Source of the DNA: Dromiciops gliroides
Taxonomy: Eukaryota > Chordata > Mammalia > Microbiotheria > Microbiotheriidae
Assembly (NCBI RefSeq): GCF_019393635.1
Contig: NC_057862.1
Location: 266,800,441-266,864,440 of the forward strand
Direction: 5' to 3'
DNA length: 64,000 nucleotides
Shown here one piece after another: positions 41,691-52,473 of this stretch (position 1 is the stretch's first letter; each line of letters opens with the position of its first letter). Made by a program: the position numbers and the translations under genes. The notes below the pieces were generated by a model, which did no database searches, was not told the origin of the DNA, and was given only the letters and a program-made list of their open reading frames with translations.

Positions 41691-42600
41691 AATGTGACTT
41701 AGTCAATAAGCATTTATTAAGTGCCTACTATGTGTCGAGCACTGAGCTGAGTGCTAAAAATACAAAGGAAAGACAAAACCAGGTCTCGAGGTGCTCACAA
41801 TCCATTGGGGAACACAATGTGCAGAGCCCCACGGTATACTCATGGTTAGCAGATGAAGATTCAGCAAAAGAGATTGAGAAGGAGCTATTAGATAAGTTAG
41901 GGAGAGAACTAGGAGTGGTCTCCTGAAACTAGAGAAAAGAGGGTATCTAGAAGAGGGGAGACAATAGTGTGAAAAGCTCTAAAGAGTTCAAAAAGAATGA
42001 GAATTGAGAAACAGTCATTAGATTTGGTTATTAACTGGTAAATTTTGAGAGCAGTTTCAGTTGAATGATGAATTTAGTTGAATGACAAGATTGGAAGGCA
42101 GATTGTAGACAGTTAAGAAATAATTGAGAGGAAAGGAATTATAGGCACTTATTGCAGACAATTCTTTCAAGGATTTGCCACTTAGTTGCCACTAAGAGAT
42201 ATATATAGGACAATGGGAATAGAAGGGTCATGTGAGTTTTTTGATGATAGGAAGTAGCCAGCAGACAAGGAGAGATTTAAGATAAGAGAAAGAGTAAGGA
42301 TGATGGAAGGGACAATATACTGCCGGAGTCAGGATGGAATGAGATCACTTGTGCAGGTAGAGGTTTGCTTTGGCAAGGAGTAGGGCCACCTCTGATGTGA
42401 GACAAGTAAAGGCATCTGAATGATATAAAATGAGGAGAAGAGGGAGCTCTCAGTTGAATGCTTTCATTTTTTTTTAGTGAAGTATGAAGCAAGGTTCTCA
42501 GCTAAGAGAGCCAGGGGAGAGGGAGTTGTAGGGTATTTGAGGAGGGATGAGGTGGTATGAGGTTTGGAAAAGCCAAAGAGGCTTGAGTCCCTAGCTACCT
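41691..42600 (-). mobile_element. L2-type LINE fragment (minus)
   Basis: Opens with a second reversed L2 end (taagtgcctactatgtgtcg), then internal text parallel to the copy at 39290-41440, such as ggcagattgtagacagttaa at about 42096. Confidence 0.65.
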
Positions 42601-42699
42601 TATATTAATGATTTCCCACAGACAAGCCTTACTTTGCCTTGTATTACTCCTACTATTCACCACCTTTACTCCTGAACATGTGTTACTAAACAAAGGTGG

Positions 42700-44030
42700 G
42701 AAAAAAATCACATAACTGTTCTAATTGGGCTAGTCTACTATATGTCCCTTACTCTTCAGAGTCTACACAATGGCTTTTCCAAACACTTGCATCCTTCTTC
42801 AAACCTCCCATGGCTCCCACTCTTCCTACCCTCTCACCTGAAAACTTTGCCTCATATTTTACCAAAAAAAAAAAAAAGCACTATTTGTTGTGAGTTCCCT
42901 CTTCCCCATCTTCTGTCACTCATATGCTTTGTGACACTATCTCTTCCTTCACCATTACCTCACGTGATTCCATTCCATCCTGCCTCCTCCAACAAATTGT
43001 CCCCTCACTTATCTTCAATCTCTTCCAGTCTAGTGGCTCCTTTCCTACTGCCTATTTTTCTCCTGCATTCTCAAAAAACCCTCATTTGATCTTTCCACCC
43101 CTGATATTGTTCTATAAATCTTCTACCCTTTATGGCTAAACTCCCTGAAAAAGCCATTTAATAGGTACCTCCACTTTCCTCTCACTCTCTTCTGAACCAC
43201 TTACAATATGGGTTCTGACTTCATAATTCAACTCCTCTCTCCAAAGTTACCAATGAACTCTTACTTGCTGGCCTCATCTCAATCCTTATTTCTCTTTGAT
43301 CTCTCTGCAGTCTGTGACACTGACGGTTACCTTCTTCTCTCTAGGGTTTTGGATCACCACTCTCTCCTGATTTTTCTCCTACCTAACTGACCCCTCCTCA
43401 TTCTCCTATACTGGATTCTCATCCACATCATGCCCTCTAACTATAGGTTTCCCACAAGGTTCTGCTCTCTTCTCTATATGTACTATCCCACTTGGTGATC
43501 TCATCAACTCCACTGATTTAACTACAATTTCTTTGGTGATGATTCTCAAATCTACCTATCCTACCCTCACCTCTCTGCTAACTTCCAATCCTGCATCTCC
43601 ACCTGCCTTTCAGACATCTCAAACTGGATATCCAGTAAATTAGGGAACATCTTAAACTCTGCATGTCCAAAAGAGAACTCATTATCTTTTCCCCTAACCT
43701 CTCCCCCTACTGCCTTCCCTATTAATGTAACACCATCCTCCCAGTCCCTCAGGCTTTCAACCTAGGAGTTATCCTCAACTCCTCACTATCTCTCATACTT
43801 CATTATCCAATCTGTTACCAAAGCCTGTCAATTTTACCTTTACAACATCTCTCAAAGACCTCTCTCCTCTAACATGACACTTCTCTAGAGCAGTCCCTTA
43901 TCATCTCACACCTGGACTATTTAGAATAATTTCCTTCCTCAAATCTCCCCCACTCCAATCAACTCTCTATTCAGCCAGCAAAGTGATTATCCTAAGGTAT
44001 AGGTTTTAAAGCAATAGGTGTCACACACAT
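42700..44030 (+). mobile_element. L2-type LINE fragment (plus), reverse transcriptase region
   Basis: Frames give RT fragments: DLSAVCDTDGYLLLSRVLDH (like L2 DLSAAFDTVDH), then text matching GFPQGSVLGP and YADDTQIY in broken frames at about 43440-43560, and SNWISSK-type residues near 43620. It is decayed and lacks a usable ORF. Confidence 0.75.
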
Positions 44031-44415
44031 ACCACCACCACTCCATAAACTCCAGCTATCTTGTATCAACTCCAGTTTTGTTAGGATAGAACTGTAGACA
44101 ATAGGTTCTAATTACTCTTTATTTCTTCTGGTTTTGTTGTGATTTCACCTTGTTCACCTGCTATTTTGAGGCTTTCTGGTAGAGGGGGCTAACAACCAGA
44201 CACTCCTCAGAGGTTTCTCAAGGCTTCACTGTATTGCAGCGTACTACAATACTGAATTCTCATAAGAGTTTTAAATTACCTTAATAAATAGCGAAAAGAA
44301 TTATAAAGATTGTTCTGAAAAAATGTTTAAAATAAAAACTTCTAGTATTTAAAGCAACAAATTTCATTCATCTGGAAAACAAACTTTATAGGGAATACCT
44401 TTCCCAATGTGGCCA
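44031..44415. other. GNPNAT1 intron 1, unidentified
   Basis: No gene; may contain an old repeat (ggtagagggggctaacaac) that I cannot name. Confidence 0.3.
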
Positions 44416-44419
44416 GATA

Positions 44420-44600
44420 AATGAGATGTGATACAGTGGAAAGTGTACTAGATTTGGAGTCAAAGAACTTGAAGTTCAAAAATCTCAGCTCTTATCTTCC
44501 TGGCTTTGTGACCTTGGTCAAGTTACTTCTCTGGGCCTCACTTTCTTCATCTGTAAAAGGAGGGAACTAGATTAGATAGTTTTAGAAACTATTATCTATG
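44420..44600 (+). mobile_element. MIR SINE
   Basis: Clear MIR order: tacagtggaaagtgtactag, tttgtgaccttggtcaagtt, ctgggcctcactttcttcat, ctgtaaaa. Confidence 0.8.
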
Positions 44601-44694
44601 CTACCTAAATATTACATAAGTTTAGTGAATTGTAACAGTGAGAAGGATCATCTAGTCCAAATCCATTCATTTTACAATTAAGAAGCTATGAGGC

Positions 44695-44851
44695 AGGGAC
44701 AGCTAGGTGGCGCAGTGGATAAAGCACCGGGCCTGGATTCAGGAGTACCTGAGTTCAAATCCAGCCTCAGACACTTAACACTTACTAACTGTGTGACCCT
44801 GGGCAAGTTGCTTAACCCCAATTGCCTCACTTAAAAAAAAAAAAAAAAAAA
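44695..44851 (+). mobile_element. WSINE-type SINE
   Basis: Plus copy with a pure A tail of about 21, flanked by AAGAAGCTATGAGGC on both sides. Long clean tail and perfect duplication indicate a recent insertion. Confidence 0.95.
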
Positions 44852-45189
44852 AAGAAGCTATGAGGCCTAGAAACTGAGCCCAAGACCAAAGAGCAAATTA
44901 GAGGCAGAATCATGACTAAAATCCTGACTCAAAACCCAGAATGCTTTCCAATAACAAAACAAATATGTGTAAACATAACCCCAGGGGGAAAGTCACTGCA
45001 GCTCAGATTAACTCAAACTCATTCCATAATATACACACACCCTGCACACTCCTGTCTACTTCTGGCATATCTATACTTATCTTCACTTCTGACCTGTAAT
45101 TCACACCAGGCTCAGTCTCACACTTATTGGGCCACTGGTCTTGCCATATTTATCTAATTATATATTTTCCAAATAACATTCACTGTCTT

Positions 45190-45325
45190 GTTTTCCACAA
45201 TTTAGGATACAAAACATGTATTTTTATCTGTTTTACCACAATAGCTAGTCCAGTGTCACACAGCTAGTTAGTAGCAGGGCTAAAACTAGAACCCACATGT
45301 CATTTATCCAACAACCACAGGTAAG
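45190..45325 (-). mobile_element. MIR-type SINE remnant
   Basis: Reversed pattern: ccagtgtcacacagctagtt, then agcagggctaaaactagaac. Confidence 0.55.
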
Positions 45326-45424
45326 AATTTAGAGTATCTCAATTAAAGGACTTGTGATTTCCCAAGTGTGAGGAATGTCAAGCCCAGTAATCTACACACT
45401 ACCCCAAGTTGGTGCTCTACATAC

Positions 45425-45787
45425 TGTAACGATTGGAATGACACCACCTGCTGGAGATTTACTGTAGAAAAGCTCCGCCATGAGGTGAACATCTCTGAGG
45501 GCAAGAGCATGTGTCTTTTCTTTGGCGTCAGGAAGTGACGTTTGCTGGTGGGAGAGAGAAGGGGGAGCCTGGAGCTCTCTCTCTTTTCCTGTGGACTATG
45601 GCAGAGAGCAGAGCTAGGAATGCTCTCTCTCTTTAATAGATGAATGTAGGCCTTTCCTTCTCTCTTTACCAAATTCTTATTCTCCTTAACAAATGCTTAA
45701 AAATCTAACTCTTGCTAAAGCTTATAATTTATTGGCAACCACTCATTAGATATTTTAGACAGAATAGCTAGAATTTTAGCTTTAACA
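45425..45787 (+). mobile_element. Solo LTR of an endogenous retrovirus (family A)
   Basis: TGTAACGATTGG start and TTTAACA end, about 363 bp. Very similar to the minus copy at 10738-11178 in the last 100 bases (aatttattggcaaccactca). Fossil without internal genes. Confidence 0.75.
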
Positions 45788-45949
45788 AAACAAAAACCTA
45801 GAAGTCTCTAACAGTCAAGAGGTAATTTTTCTTCCAATACATCATATTGCCTACTTTAAATAGCACCTCACCAAAGAAGTTCTATGTTAATCCTAAAGAT
45901 TTTCAGATTTAATCTTCATTTAGGTAGATGTTAGTCTAGAAAGAAAAAA

Positions 45950-46090
45950 TGTTAATGAATAAGATTCAAGACTTGAATTCTATTCCCATCTGTGCTACTA
46001 GTTATAAAATTGGGGCAAGTCACTAAAGCTTTCTGGTCGGTTTCCTTAGTAAAATACAGGGATTGGATACCTCCTATCTCTAAAATTATT
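45950..46090 (+). mobile_element. MIR-type SINE remnant
   Basis: Weak MIR: tgctactagttataaaattg, gggcaagtcactaaagcttt, then tccttagtaaaatacaggg. Confidence 0.5.
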
Positions 46091-46255
46091 TTAATGCTTT
46101 CCATTTAGAGCAATAAACTTCATCTGGAACTTGTATTCTGCATTGACTAAATAACAGGTGAAGATATTCCTTTATATAAAAGACCATCTTCCATTCACTA
46201 CAATATATACAATTTGCTTTTTAAAAAATCTTAGAAAATGTTGGCCCTTTTAAAC

Positions 46256-46272
46256 GGGGGGGGGGGGGGGGG
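46256..46272 (+). repeat. Poly-G run of 17
   Basis: Seventeen consecutive G at the edge of the CpG island, downstream of the GNPNAT1 first exon on its strand (C-rich in the transcript). It may be polymorphic or mis-sized in the assembly. Confidence 0.9.
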
Positions 46273-46944
46273 AATGGAACTGGTTGGTGGGTTTCCAGGA
46301 TTGTTTCCAGGGTAGTTTCAACACCAATGAAAATGAACAAAGAGTACTTTACCTCACGTCTCCCCCTCCCCCCAACGCCCCACCCCCGCCAACCCGGGCA
46401 GATGCAATGTGGTCCAAGTGGACACCATCTGAAACAGAAAGCCTGCACAGCTCAGGGTCAATAACTGACCAGATTGGCTTCCTGAGGTCGCCTACAGAGC
46501 GTCCACTTTACGCCTCCTCCAAGAAAGTGTTCTGGTAAAAGGAGTACCCGCCCTTCAGGGCACGGTACACAGCGAAACCCTCCCTTCAGACAGGGCAGCG
46601 TGCCGGGCCCGGGCCCCTTCCTGATCTCCCGCAGCGCCGGGCCGAGTCTCCGGGAGTTCCCGCCTAAGGGGCACAGGCGTGCTTTATTGTTAAAGTCCGA
46701 CAGAAGCTCCGAGGGGGCTGGCAGCCTCGGCTCAGCTCTCTCAGGCAGGTCGGAGCCTGGCCCCAAGCCCCGTGTCTGGGGGAAGAGCGAGAAGCGGCCA
46801 CACGGTCCTAAAGCCGCCTCTCGGCACATCCTTCCTTATGTCTACCCTCGCCCAGCGAACAGCGGACCAGCCTGCAGACCCAACTCGGCCTCGCCCCTTC
46901 CAGCATAACCGCGTTCGGCGCACCCGTCCGGCACCGCAGCTCAC

Positions 46945-47045
46945 CTGCTCGCGAGGCGCCAAATCCGCATCCGGCTTCCGCTTCAGCTCCTGCTTCCCCT
47001 CCTAGCGCTTCTCCCGCGCCCCCGGCGGCACCGTGGCGGCCCAGA
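46945..47045 (-). other. GNPNAT1: GNPNAT1 exon 1 (5' UTR) inside CpG island
   Basis: On the minus strand a GC-rich segment ends at a strong donor, GCAG|gtgagc (exon end 46945). No in-frame coding start links to exon 2, in line with the non-coding first exon of mammalian GNPNAT1. The 5' end given is a guess; the transcription start could lie anywhere in about 47000-47150. Confidence 0.6.
46956..46963 (-). promoter_or_regulatory. E2F-type site in GNPNAT1 exon 1
   Basis: TTTGGCGC on the minus strand, matching the E2F consensus TTTSSCGC, about 12 bases upstream of the exon 1 donor. It is a sequence match only; binding is inferred. Confidence 0.35.
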
Positions 47046-47240
47046 CGTGGCAGCGATGGTGCTCCCGCCCCCTGACGCATGGGCCGAGAGGAGGGCAGCG
47101 CCCTGACGGAACCGGAGCTGATGACCCGGACCTGAGGGAGTGGGAAGGGAGCAAGGAAAGAAAGGTCCGGGGTAGGGTTGAGGTGGAAGCTACTAACGGG
47201 AACTCCATGACTAGCGTAACGCCATATTCTTCCCCCCCCG

Positions 47241-47480
47241 CCCGCCTGGAACTGCGTCAGACCCAGGGCCTCACACTTAGACTCATCACCTTCAGGAAAC
47301 GAGCCCACTTTTTCTCTCATCTCGGAAGAATTCATCATCTTTAGTATTGTGTATTCATCCCGGGAATAAACTTAACTCCGGAGTCACTTGGGACGGGTGT
47401 TTTTCTTTTTCGTAGCAGTAGGAGTCATGACTAGGAAGTGCACAACAGGTTCTTTTTGCTTCTCTGTGGCTGTTTTCATT
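47241..47480. other. Upstream flank of the GNPNAT1 promoter
   Basis: Composition falls back from GC-rich to AT-rich; no gene or repeat recognised. Confidence 0.4.
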
Positions 47481-47610
47481 TCACAGGATTTAGAGCTGGC
47501 AAGGAGTCTGGGAATTCATTCCCTCTAATACTTCCATTTTAAAGTTGAATACTCAGAGTTCTAGAAAGAAGGGATTTAGCCCAAGTCACATAAGTAGGGA
47601 AGTTTTCCAT
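47480..47610 (-). mobile_element. MIR-type SINE remnant
   Basis: Weak reversed MIR (ccattttaaagttgaatact, then ttagcccaagtcacataag). Confidence 0.4.
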
Positions 47611-48139
47611 AACACTTTGGTACATCTCTTTGTTATTTCTTCTTTTCATTATTTTTGGTTCTGCTCTAAGATCTTAAGTTACAAATAGTACAGAAAACCG
47701 TTGGATTTGGGAAAAGTTCCAGCTCCGTAGTACTTGTGTGGCGGAACAAATTTCACATAACTTTTCTTGGCCTTAGTTGCTTCTGTCTGTGGATCTTAAA
47801 GGATCGTGAGAAAAGTAAAAGTAAGTGTACTTAATCAATTCAGCAACAATATTAAATAATTATGTGCAAGGCACAGTGTTAGGACAGTAAAAATGTATTG
47901 GACGTTTGGACTGATGGAGCTACCTTATTATCCAAAAAGATTTTATGAAACCCTGAATTAATAGGAGCAAAATGCCCTTTGACTGAGCGCCAAACAGAAT
48001 CCACATAGCTAGCAGATAAGTCCCTATCTGCTGACTTCTTTCCCCAGGATAGTAAATTCCTACCTTGGTAAAACATCTGAGCATCCTCATCCTTGCCAAA
48101 CCCCCTTTTTTTGGAATCCTATAATCTCAGGATAGTGTT
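47611..48139. other. Unidentified intergenic DNA upstream of GNPNAT1
   Basis: AT-rich; the small frames on the minus strand are not recognisable genes. Confidence 0.3.
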
Positions 48140-48460
48140 TCTGTTGTCGCACTATCAAACTGATTGTAGGTGGTATTTCCTACATTCTTGTTATAACTGA
48201 AATTGTTAAAACTGATTTGCATTACATCCATTCTTATAGTTTTTGCTTTTAGGTTGATTCTCATCATGCTTAGTGAAACCGATAACACCCTGTAACCAGT
48301 GAGCAAAGAAACCTTATTTACCCTCAGAAAGAGGGAGTCTTTGAGTTCCTTCTTCGGAAGGGGACTCCACATGATTCATGCCTGCTTGTTCTTGAGACAA
48401 ATAAACTGGTACTATGCTTTCTTTTCCTGTCTGTCTCTGATCTGGTTTTTCCTGTAGGAG
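48140..48460 (+). mobile_element. Possible LTR remnant
   Basis: The segment gagacaaataaactggtact followed by a ctgtctctgatctgg end recalls the R-U5 part of a retroviral LTR. Boundaries and family are uncertain. Fossil only. Confidence 0.3.
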
Positions 48461-48591
48461 ATGTTATGAAAATAATAATTTCTCTGACCTGTTTTTTTTT
48501 TCTGTAGAAGACAGGCATAAAAACAAAAATTTACAGAAATAGTTCCTGTGACTTAGATTTGATTGGAAATTAGAAAAAAAATGCATTGTTA

Positions 48592-48738
48592 GGGGCAGCT
48601 AGGTGGTACAGTGGATAAAGCTCTGGCCCTGGATTCAGGAGGATCTGAGTTTAAATTCAGCCTCAGACACTTGACACTTACTAGCTAGCTGTGTGACTCT
48701 GGGCAAGTCACTTAACCCTCATTGACCCACAAAAAGAA
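48592..48738 (+). mobile_element. WSINE-type SINE
   Basis: Plus copy with a small duplication in the tagctagctgtg region. Confidence 0.94.
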
Positions 48739-48864
48739 AAATGATTAACAAAAAGTCGGAAATGGAATTCACCATGGAGCGCACATCATGGCAGGCACCT
48801 CACAGAGGTTTTCACCCAAATAAGCTATGGATTCTTATTTGCAAGATGAAAATTCCTTTCCAGT

Positions 48865-49405
48865 TTTCAACTCAAACCTCACTCTCGCTATTAGTTTGAA
48901 TTCTTGTCCCATGAAGAAGCTCTGGAGCTCTCAGTAGAGGATAGCTATCACAAGCTATTTCTCTCTTTTTTTTTTTTTCCTGGATTTGGAGATCCTCTTC
49001 CATTACGAGTTCCCTGGAACTCTTCTGTGCCATTGCATTGGTGAGAAGAATATAGTCCATCACAGTAGATCAACACTCACTGTTGATGTTACTGTGTACA
49101 ATGTTCTTCTAGTTCTGCTCATCTCACTCATCATCAGCCCACGCAAGACCCTCCAGGTTTCTCTGAACTCCTCCTGCTCATCGTTTCTTATAGCACAATA
49201 GTATTCCATTGTATTCATATACCACAACTTGTCCAGCCATTCCCCAATTGATGGGCACCCCCTCAACTTCCAATTCCTTGCCACCACGTAAAGAGCAGCT
49301 ATAAATATTTTTGTACATGTGGGTCCCTTTCCCCCTTCCATGATCTCTTTGGGAAAAAGACCCAAAAGAGGTATTGCTGGGTCAAAGGGTATGCGCAGCA
49401 CAAGC
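48865..49405 (-). mobile_element. L1 3' fragment (ORF2 C-terminus)
   Basis: Minus frame at 49401-49060 reads [20 protein letters not shown], then [20 protein letters not shown] and [20 protein letters not shown], the C-terminal part of L1 ORF2p. 5'-truncated. 113 codons are open, but there is no start or upstream domain. Confidence 0.88.
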
Positions 49406-50165
49406 TATTTCTCAAAGGTAGGAATTTACTCAGGGTAAAAGATTGAGGCATTACAAATTTCAAATTATCTTACTTGGCCGAGACCCCTTATAGATCTATT
49501 GTGTTGCAAATGGTTAAGAAATATGGTTCTGATGTGCACAAATATTGTAATAAAGGGTTAGAATTGACTAAAGATAATGACAAATTAAATTGGCCTATTG
49601 GAGCTCCTTTGAGAGGTCTAAATTAGGTTAAATCAGATTATCTTAAAGAAAAGTTAAAAAGCAAATTAATTTTTCTTTTTTTCCTCTCTCCCTTCTCTTC
49701 TTTGCTGACAAGGAAGTGTCAGTGGGGGATGGGAGTACTGAGAAAAGAAGCTTCAAGGAAATAATTGTTTAGGACTGTGTTTCATGCTTGTTTGTGTCTG
49801 ATGTGAGATTGTGTCTCGTGTGTCTGTCTATATGTCTAATGTGGGATTGTCTCATGTGTGTTCAAGTTTCTTTTGAAAATGTAATTAGTGCATGGAATTT
49901 TGTTTAATTGTTTGATTAAGCTACCCCCAAGATGTGGCTAAGTTAAGGAAGTGGGGGAAGAGCAGAAAGAAACTTGCTTGCAAACTAATTAGAAACTTGA
50001 ATGTAGCATTAAAACATGAATTTTAAATTTTTCCAACTAGAAAAAAAAAGGCCATTTCAGTAACTATAAAAAGGCAGTTTTGCCATATAAGGTTCCCTGG
50101 CTTGTTTTTCAAGCTGGACAGGCCTGACCAACAAGGGAAAAGTTTTGTGTCATCAGGAAATTATC
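49406..50165. other. Unidentified, possible retroviral leader-like debris
   Basis: A T/G-rich stretch (tgtgtctgatgtgagattgt and related phrases at 49790-49860) and gag-like codon use near 49560 hint at old retroviral sequence, but no domain can be named. No host gene seen. Confidence 0.2.
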
Positions 50166-50179
50166 AAAAAGGTAATTGA

Positions 50180-50324
50180 GGGCAGCTAGGTAGCGAAGTG
50201 GATAGAGCACCGGCCCTGGAGTCAGGAGTACCTGAGTTCAAATCTGGCCTCAGACACATAACACTTACTAGCTGTGTGACCGTGGGCAAGTCACTTAACC
50301 CCAATTGCCTCACTTAAAAAAAAA
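50180..50324 (+). mobile_element. WSINE-type SINE
   Basis: Plus copy flanked by AAAAAGGTAATTGA, 46 bp from the next copy. Confidence 0.95.
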
Positions 50325-50370
50325 AAAAAAGGTAATTGATTGGGCCATCTAGTTAAAAATTGGGGGAATC

Positions 50371-50517
50371 AGGGGCAGCTAGATGGCACAGTGGATAGAG
50401 CACTGGTGCTGGATTCAGGAGTACCTGAGTTCAAATCTGGCCTCAGACACTTAATACTTACTATCTGTGTGACCCTGGGCAAGTCGCTTAATCCCAATTG
50501 CCTTACTAAAAAAAAAA
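50371..50517 (+). mobile_element. WSINE-type SINE
   Basis: Plus copy flanked by AAATTGGGGGAATCA and AAATTGGGGAATCA. Confidence 0.95.
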
Positions 50518-50850
50518 AAAAAATTGGGGAATCATACAAACTATAGTTCACTACTCATCAATTTAAAGGTAATCTTTTATATGGCATGTTGCTATAACTT
50601 GTATGAGATTCCTACTCAATTATAGAATAGATAATGTGTATTTAAATCCTAGAATGTCTTAAAAAGAGAAAGATATAAAGGAATTTTAGGATATGGTTTG
50701 GTATGTAAAGTAGGCTGGTCTGAGTAATGGGTTTGAAAGATTACAAAAGAGAAATACAGGCTTGAGGGAAAATATGGAAGGTGAAGAATTAGGGTCAAAA
50801 TGGAGGATGCCACACTTAAGCCCCTCTCATTACACATCAAGAAACAAATA
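50518..50850. other. Unidentified spacer between SINEs
   Basis: AT-rich DNA; a minus-strand frame at 50649-50840 has no recognisable product. Confidence 0.35.
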
Positions 50851-50852
50851 AA

Positions 50853-51000
50853 AGGGGACAGCTAAGCGGTGCAGTGGATAAAACACCGGCTCTGGATTCG
50901 GGAGGACCTGAGTTCAAATACTGCCTCAGCTAGTTGATACTTACTTACTAGCTGTGAGACCCTGGAAAAGTCACTTAACCCTCATTGCCCCACCAAAAAC
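50853..51000 (+). mobile_element. WSINE-type SINE
   Basis: Plus copy, moderately diverged (ggacagctaagcggtgcagt), with a small TTAC duplication. Confidence 0.92.
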
Positions 51001-51003
51001 AAA

Positions 51004-52240
51004 AGTCAACAGAATGGAAAAATTAGAAGAAAATGTGAAATATCTCATTGGGGAAAAAAACTAAACTGAAAAATAGATCAAGGAGAGATAATTTAAGAAT
51101 TATTTAGGGGCAGCTAGGTGGCACAGTGGATAGAGCACCAGCCCTGAATTCAGGAGCACCTGAGTTCAAACCCGGCCTCAGACATTTGACACTTACTAGC
51201 TGTGTGACCCTGGGCAAGTCACTTAACCCCCACTGCCTCACCAAAAAAAAAAAAAAGAATTATTTGACTGCTTGAAAGACATAATAAAAAAGAGCCTAGA
51301 CATCGTATTTTAAGAAACTATAAAGGAAAACTACCCTGATAATCTTAGATCCAGAGAGTAAAATAGAAATGGAAAGAACCCATTGATCACCTTCTGAAAG
51401 AGATCCCAAAATGGAAGCTCCCAGGAATATTATAGTCAAATTCCAGAGCTCCCAGATCAAGGAGAAAATACTACAAACAGCCAGAGAGAAATCATTTGAA
51501 TGTCATGGAGCCAGTCAGGATCACATAAGATTTAGCACTACCACGTTTAGAATATGATATTCCAGAGGGCAAAAGATTAGAATTACACCCAAGAATCATT
51601 TACCTATCAAAACGAACATAATCTTTCTGGGGGTAAATGAATATTTAATTTAATAGAGACTTTCTTTTTTTTTTAATAGAAACTTTTAAGTATTCCTGAT
51701 GAAAAAAACAACTGAATAGAAAATTTGACATTCAAACAAAAGACTCAAAAGAAGCATGAAAAAGTAAACAGGAAAGAGAAATCATAACAGAATCAACTGT
51801 TTACATTCCTATATGGGAAGATGATACATGCAACTTCAAAGACTTTTATTATTATTAGAACAGTTATAAATAGTTTACATAGACAGAGGGCATGATCATG
51901 AGTTGATTAAGTTGAAATGATCTCAAAAACAAAAATAAAGGGATGAAGAAGAGGCATGCACTGAGAGAAAGGTGAAGGGAGAGGTAGAATGGGGGTAATT
52001 GTCTCACATTAAAAAAGGCATGTAAGGAAGAGCTTTTATAGTGGAAGCAGAAATGGGAGTGGCAGGCAATGCTGGAACTTCACTCACATCAGAATTGGTT
52101 CAAAAATTGAATAATACACACACACACATACCACACATTCAGTTGGATATAGAAATCTACTCAATAGGGAAACAGAAAGGAAATAACATGGGGGGATGAT
52201 AAAAGTGAGGGTAAATTAAGGCTAACAGTGGTCAGAAGCA
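51004..52240 (+). mobile_element. L1 fragment: ORF1 RNA-binding part plus inter-ORF spacer
   Basis: Starts at an ORF1 position matching NRMEKLEENVKYLIG-like text, runs through the ORF1 C-terminus (about 51800) into the AG-rich inter-ORF spacer, and stops before ORF2. It carries an (AC)n run at about 52113-52130. Many frameshifts. Confidence 0.75.
51107..51255 (+). mobile_element. WSINE-type SINE in L1 ORF1
   Basis: Plus copy flanked by AAGAATTATTT on both sides. Confidence 0.95.
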
Positions 52241-52343
52241 AAACAGATTTCTGGGTGCAATACTGATGAATTTTTGTAGACAACCAAATTCTGACATTTT
52301 TCACAAGCCCTCCTGACTGTCAGTTTCAAAAGGCTTGGTCAGA

Positions 52344-52473
52344 AAAAAATAAAAAGCAGCTAGGCGGCACAGTGGATAAAGCACCGGCCCTGGATTCAGA
52401 AGGACCTGAGTTCAAATTCAGTCTCAGACACTTGACACTAGCTGTGTGACCCCCCCACTCTCCCACCCCCCAA
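52344..52473 (+). mobile_element. WSINE-type SINE in RTE
   Basis: Plus copy shortened near its 3' end, flanked by AAAAGGCTTGGTCAGA on both sides. Confidence 0.93.

Larger units (their letters stand above)
46500..47240 (-). promoter_or_regulatory. CpG-island promoter of GNPNAT1
   Basis: A dense GC and CpG block stands out sharply in an otherwise AT-rich window and surrounds the inferred first exon. No TATA box is seen, as is usual for housekeeping promoters. It contains GC-box-like runs (ccgccccc near 47065) and an E2F-type octamer at 46956-46963. Long open frames here on both strands are a by-product of GC content. Confidence 0.75.

Noticed and set aside
46458-47338. Long overlapping frames of up to 176 codons on both strands
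   Set aside because: They lie in a CpG island where stop codons are rare; low-complexity Gly/Ala/Arg-rich products, no domain, and the region is explained by the GNPNAT1 promoter and first exon.
49060-49401. 113-codon minus-strand frame
   Set aside because: Also the L1 ORF2 C-terminus, 5'-truncated.
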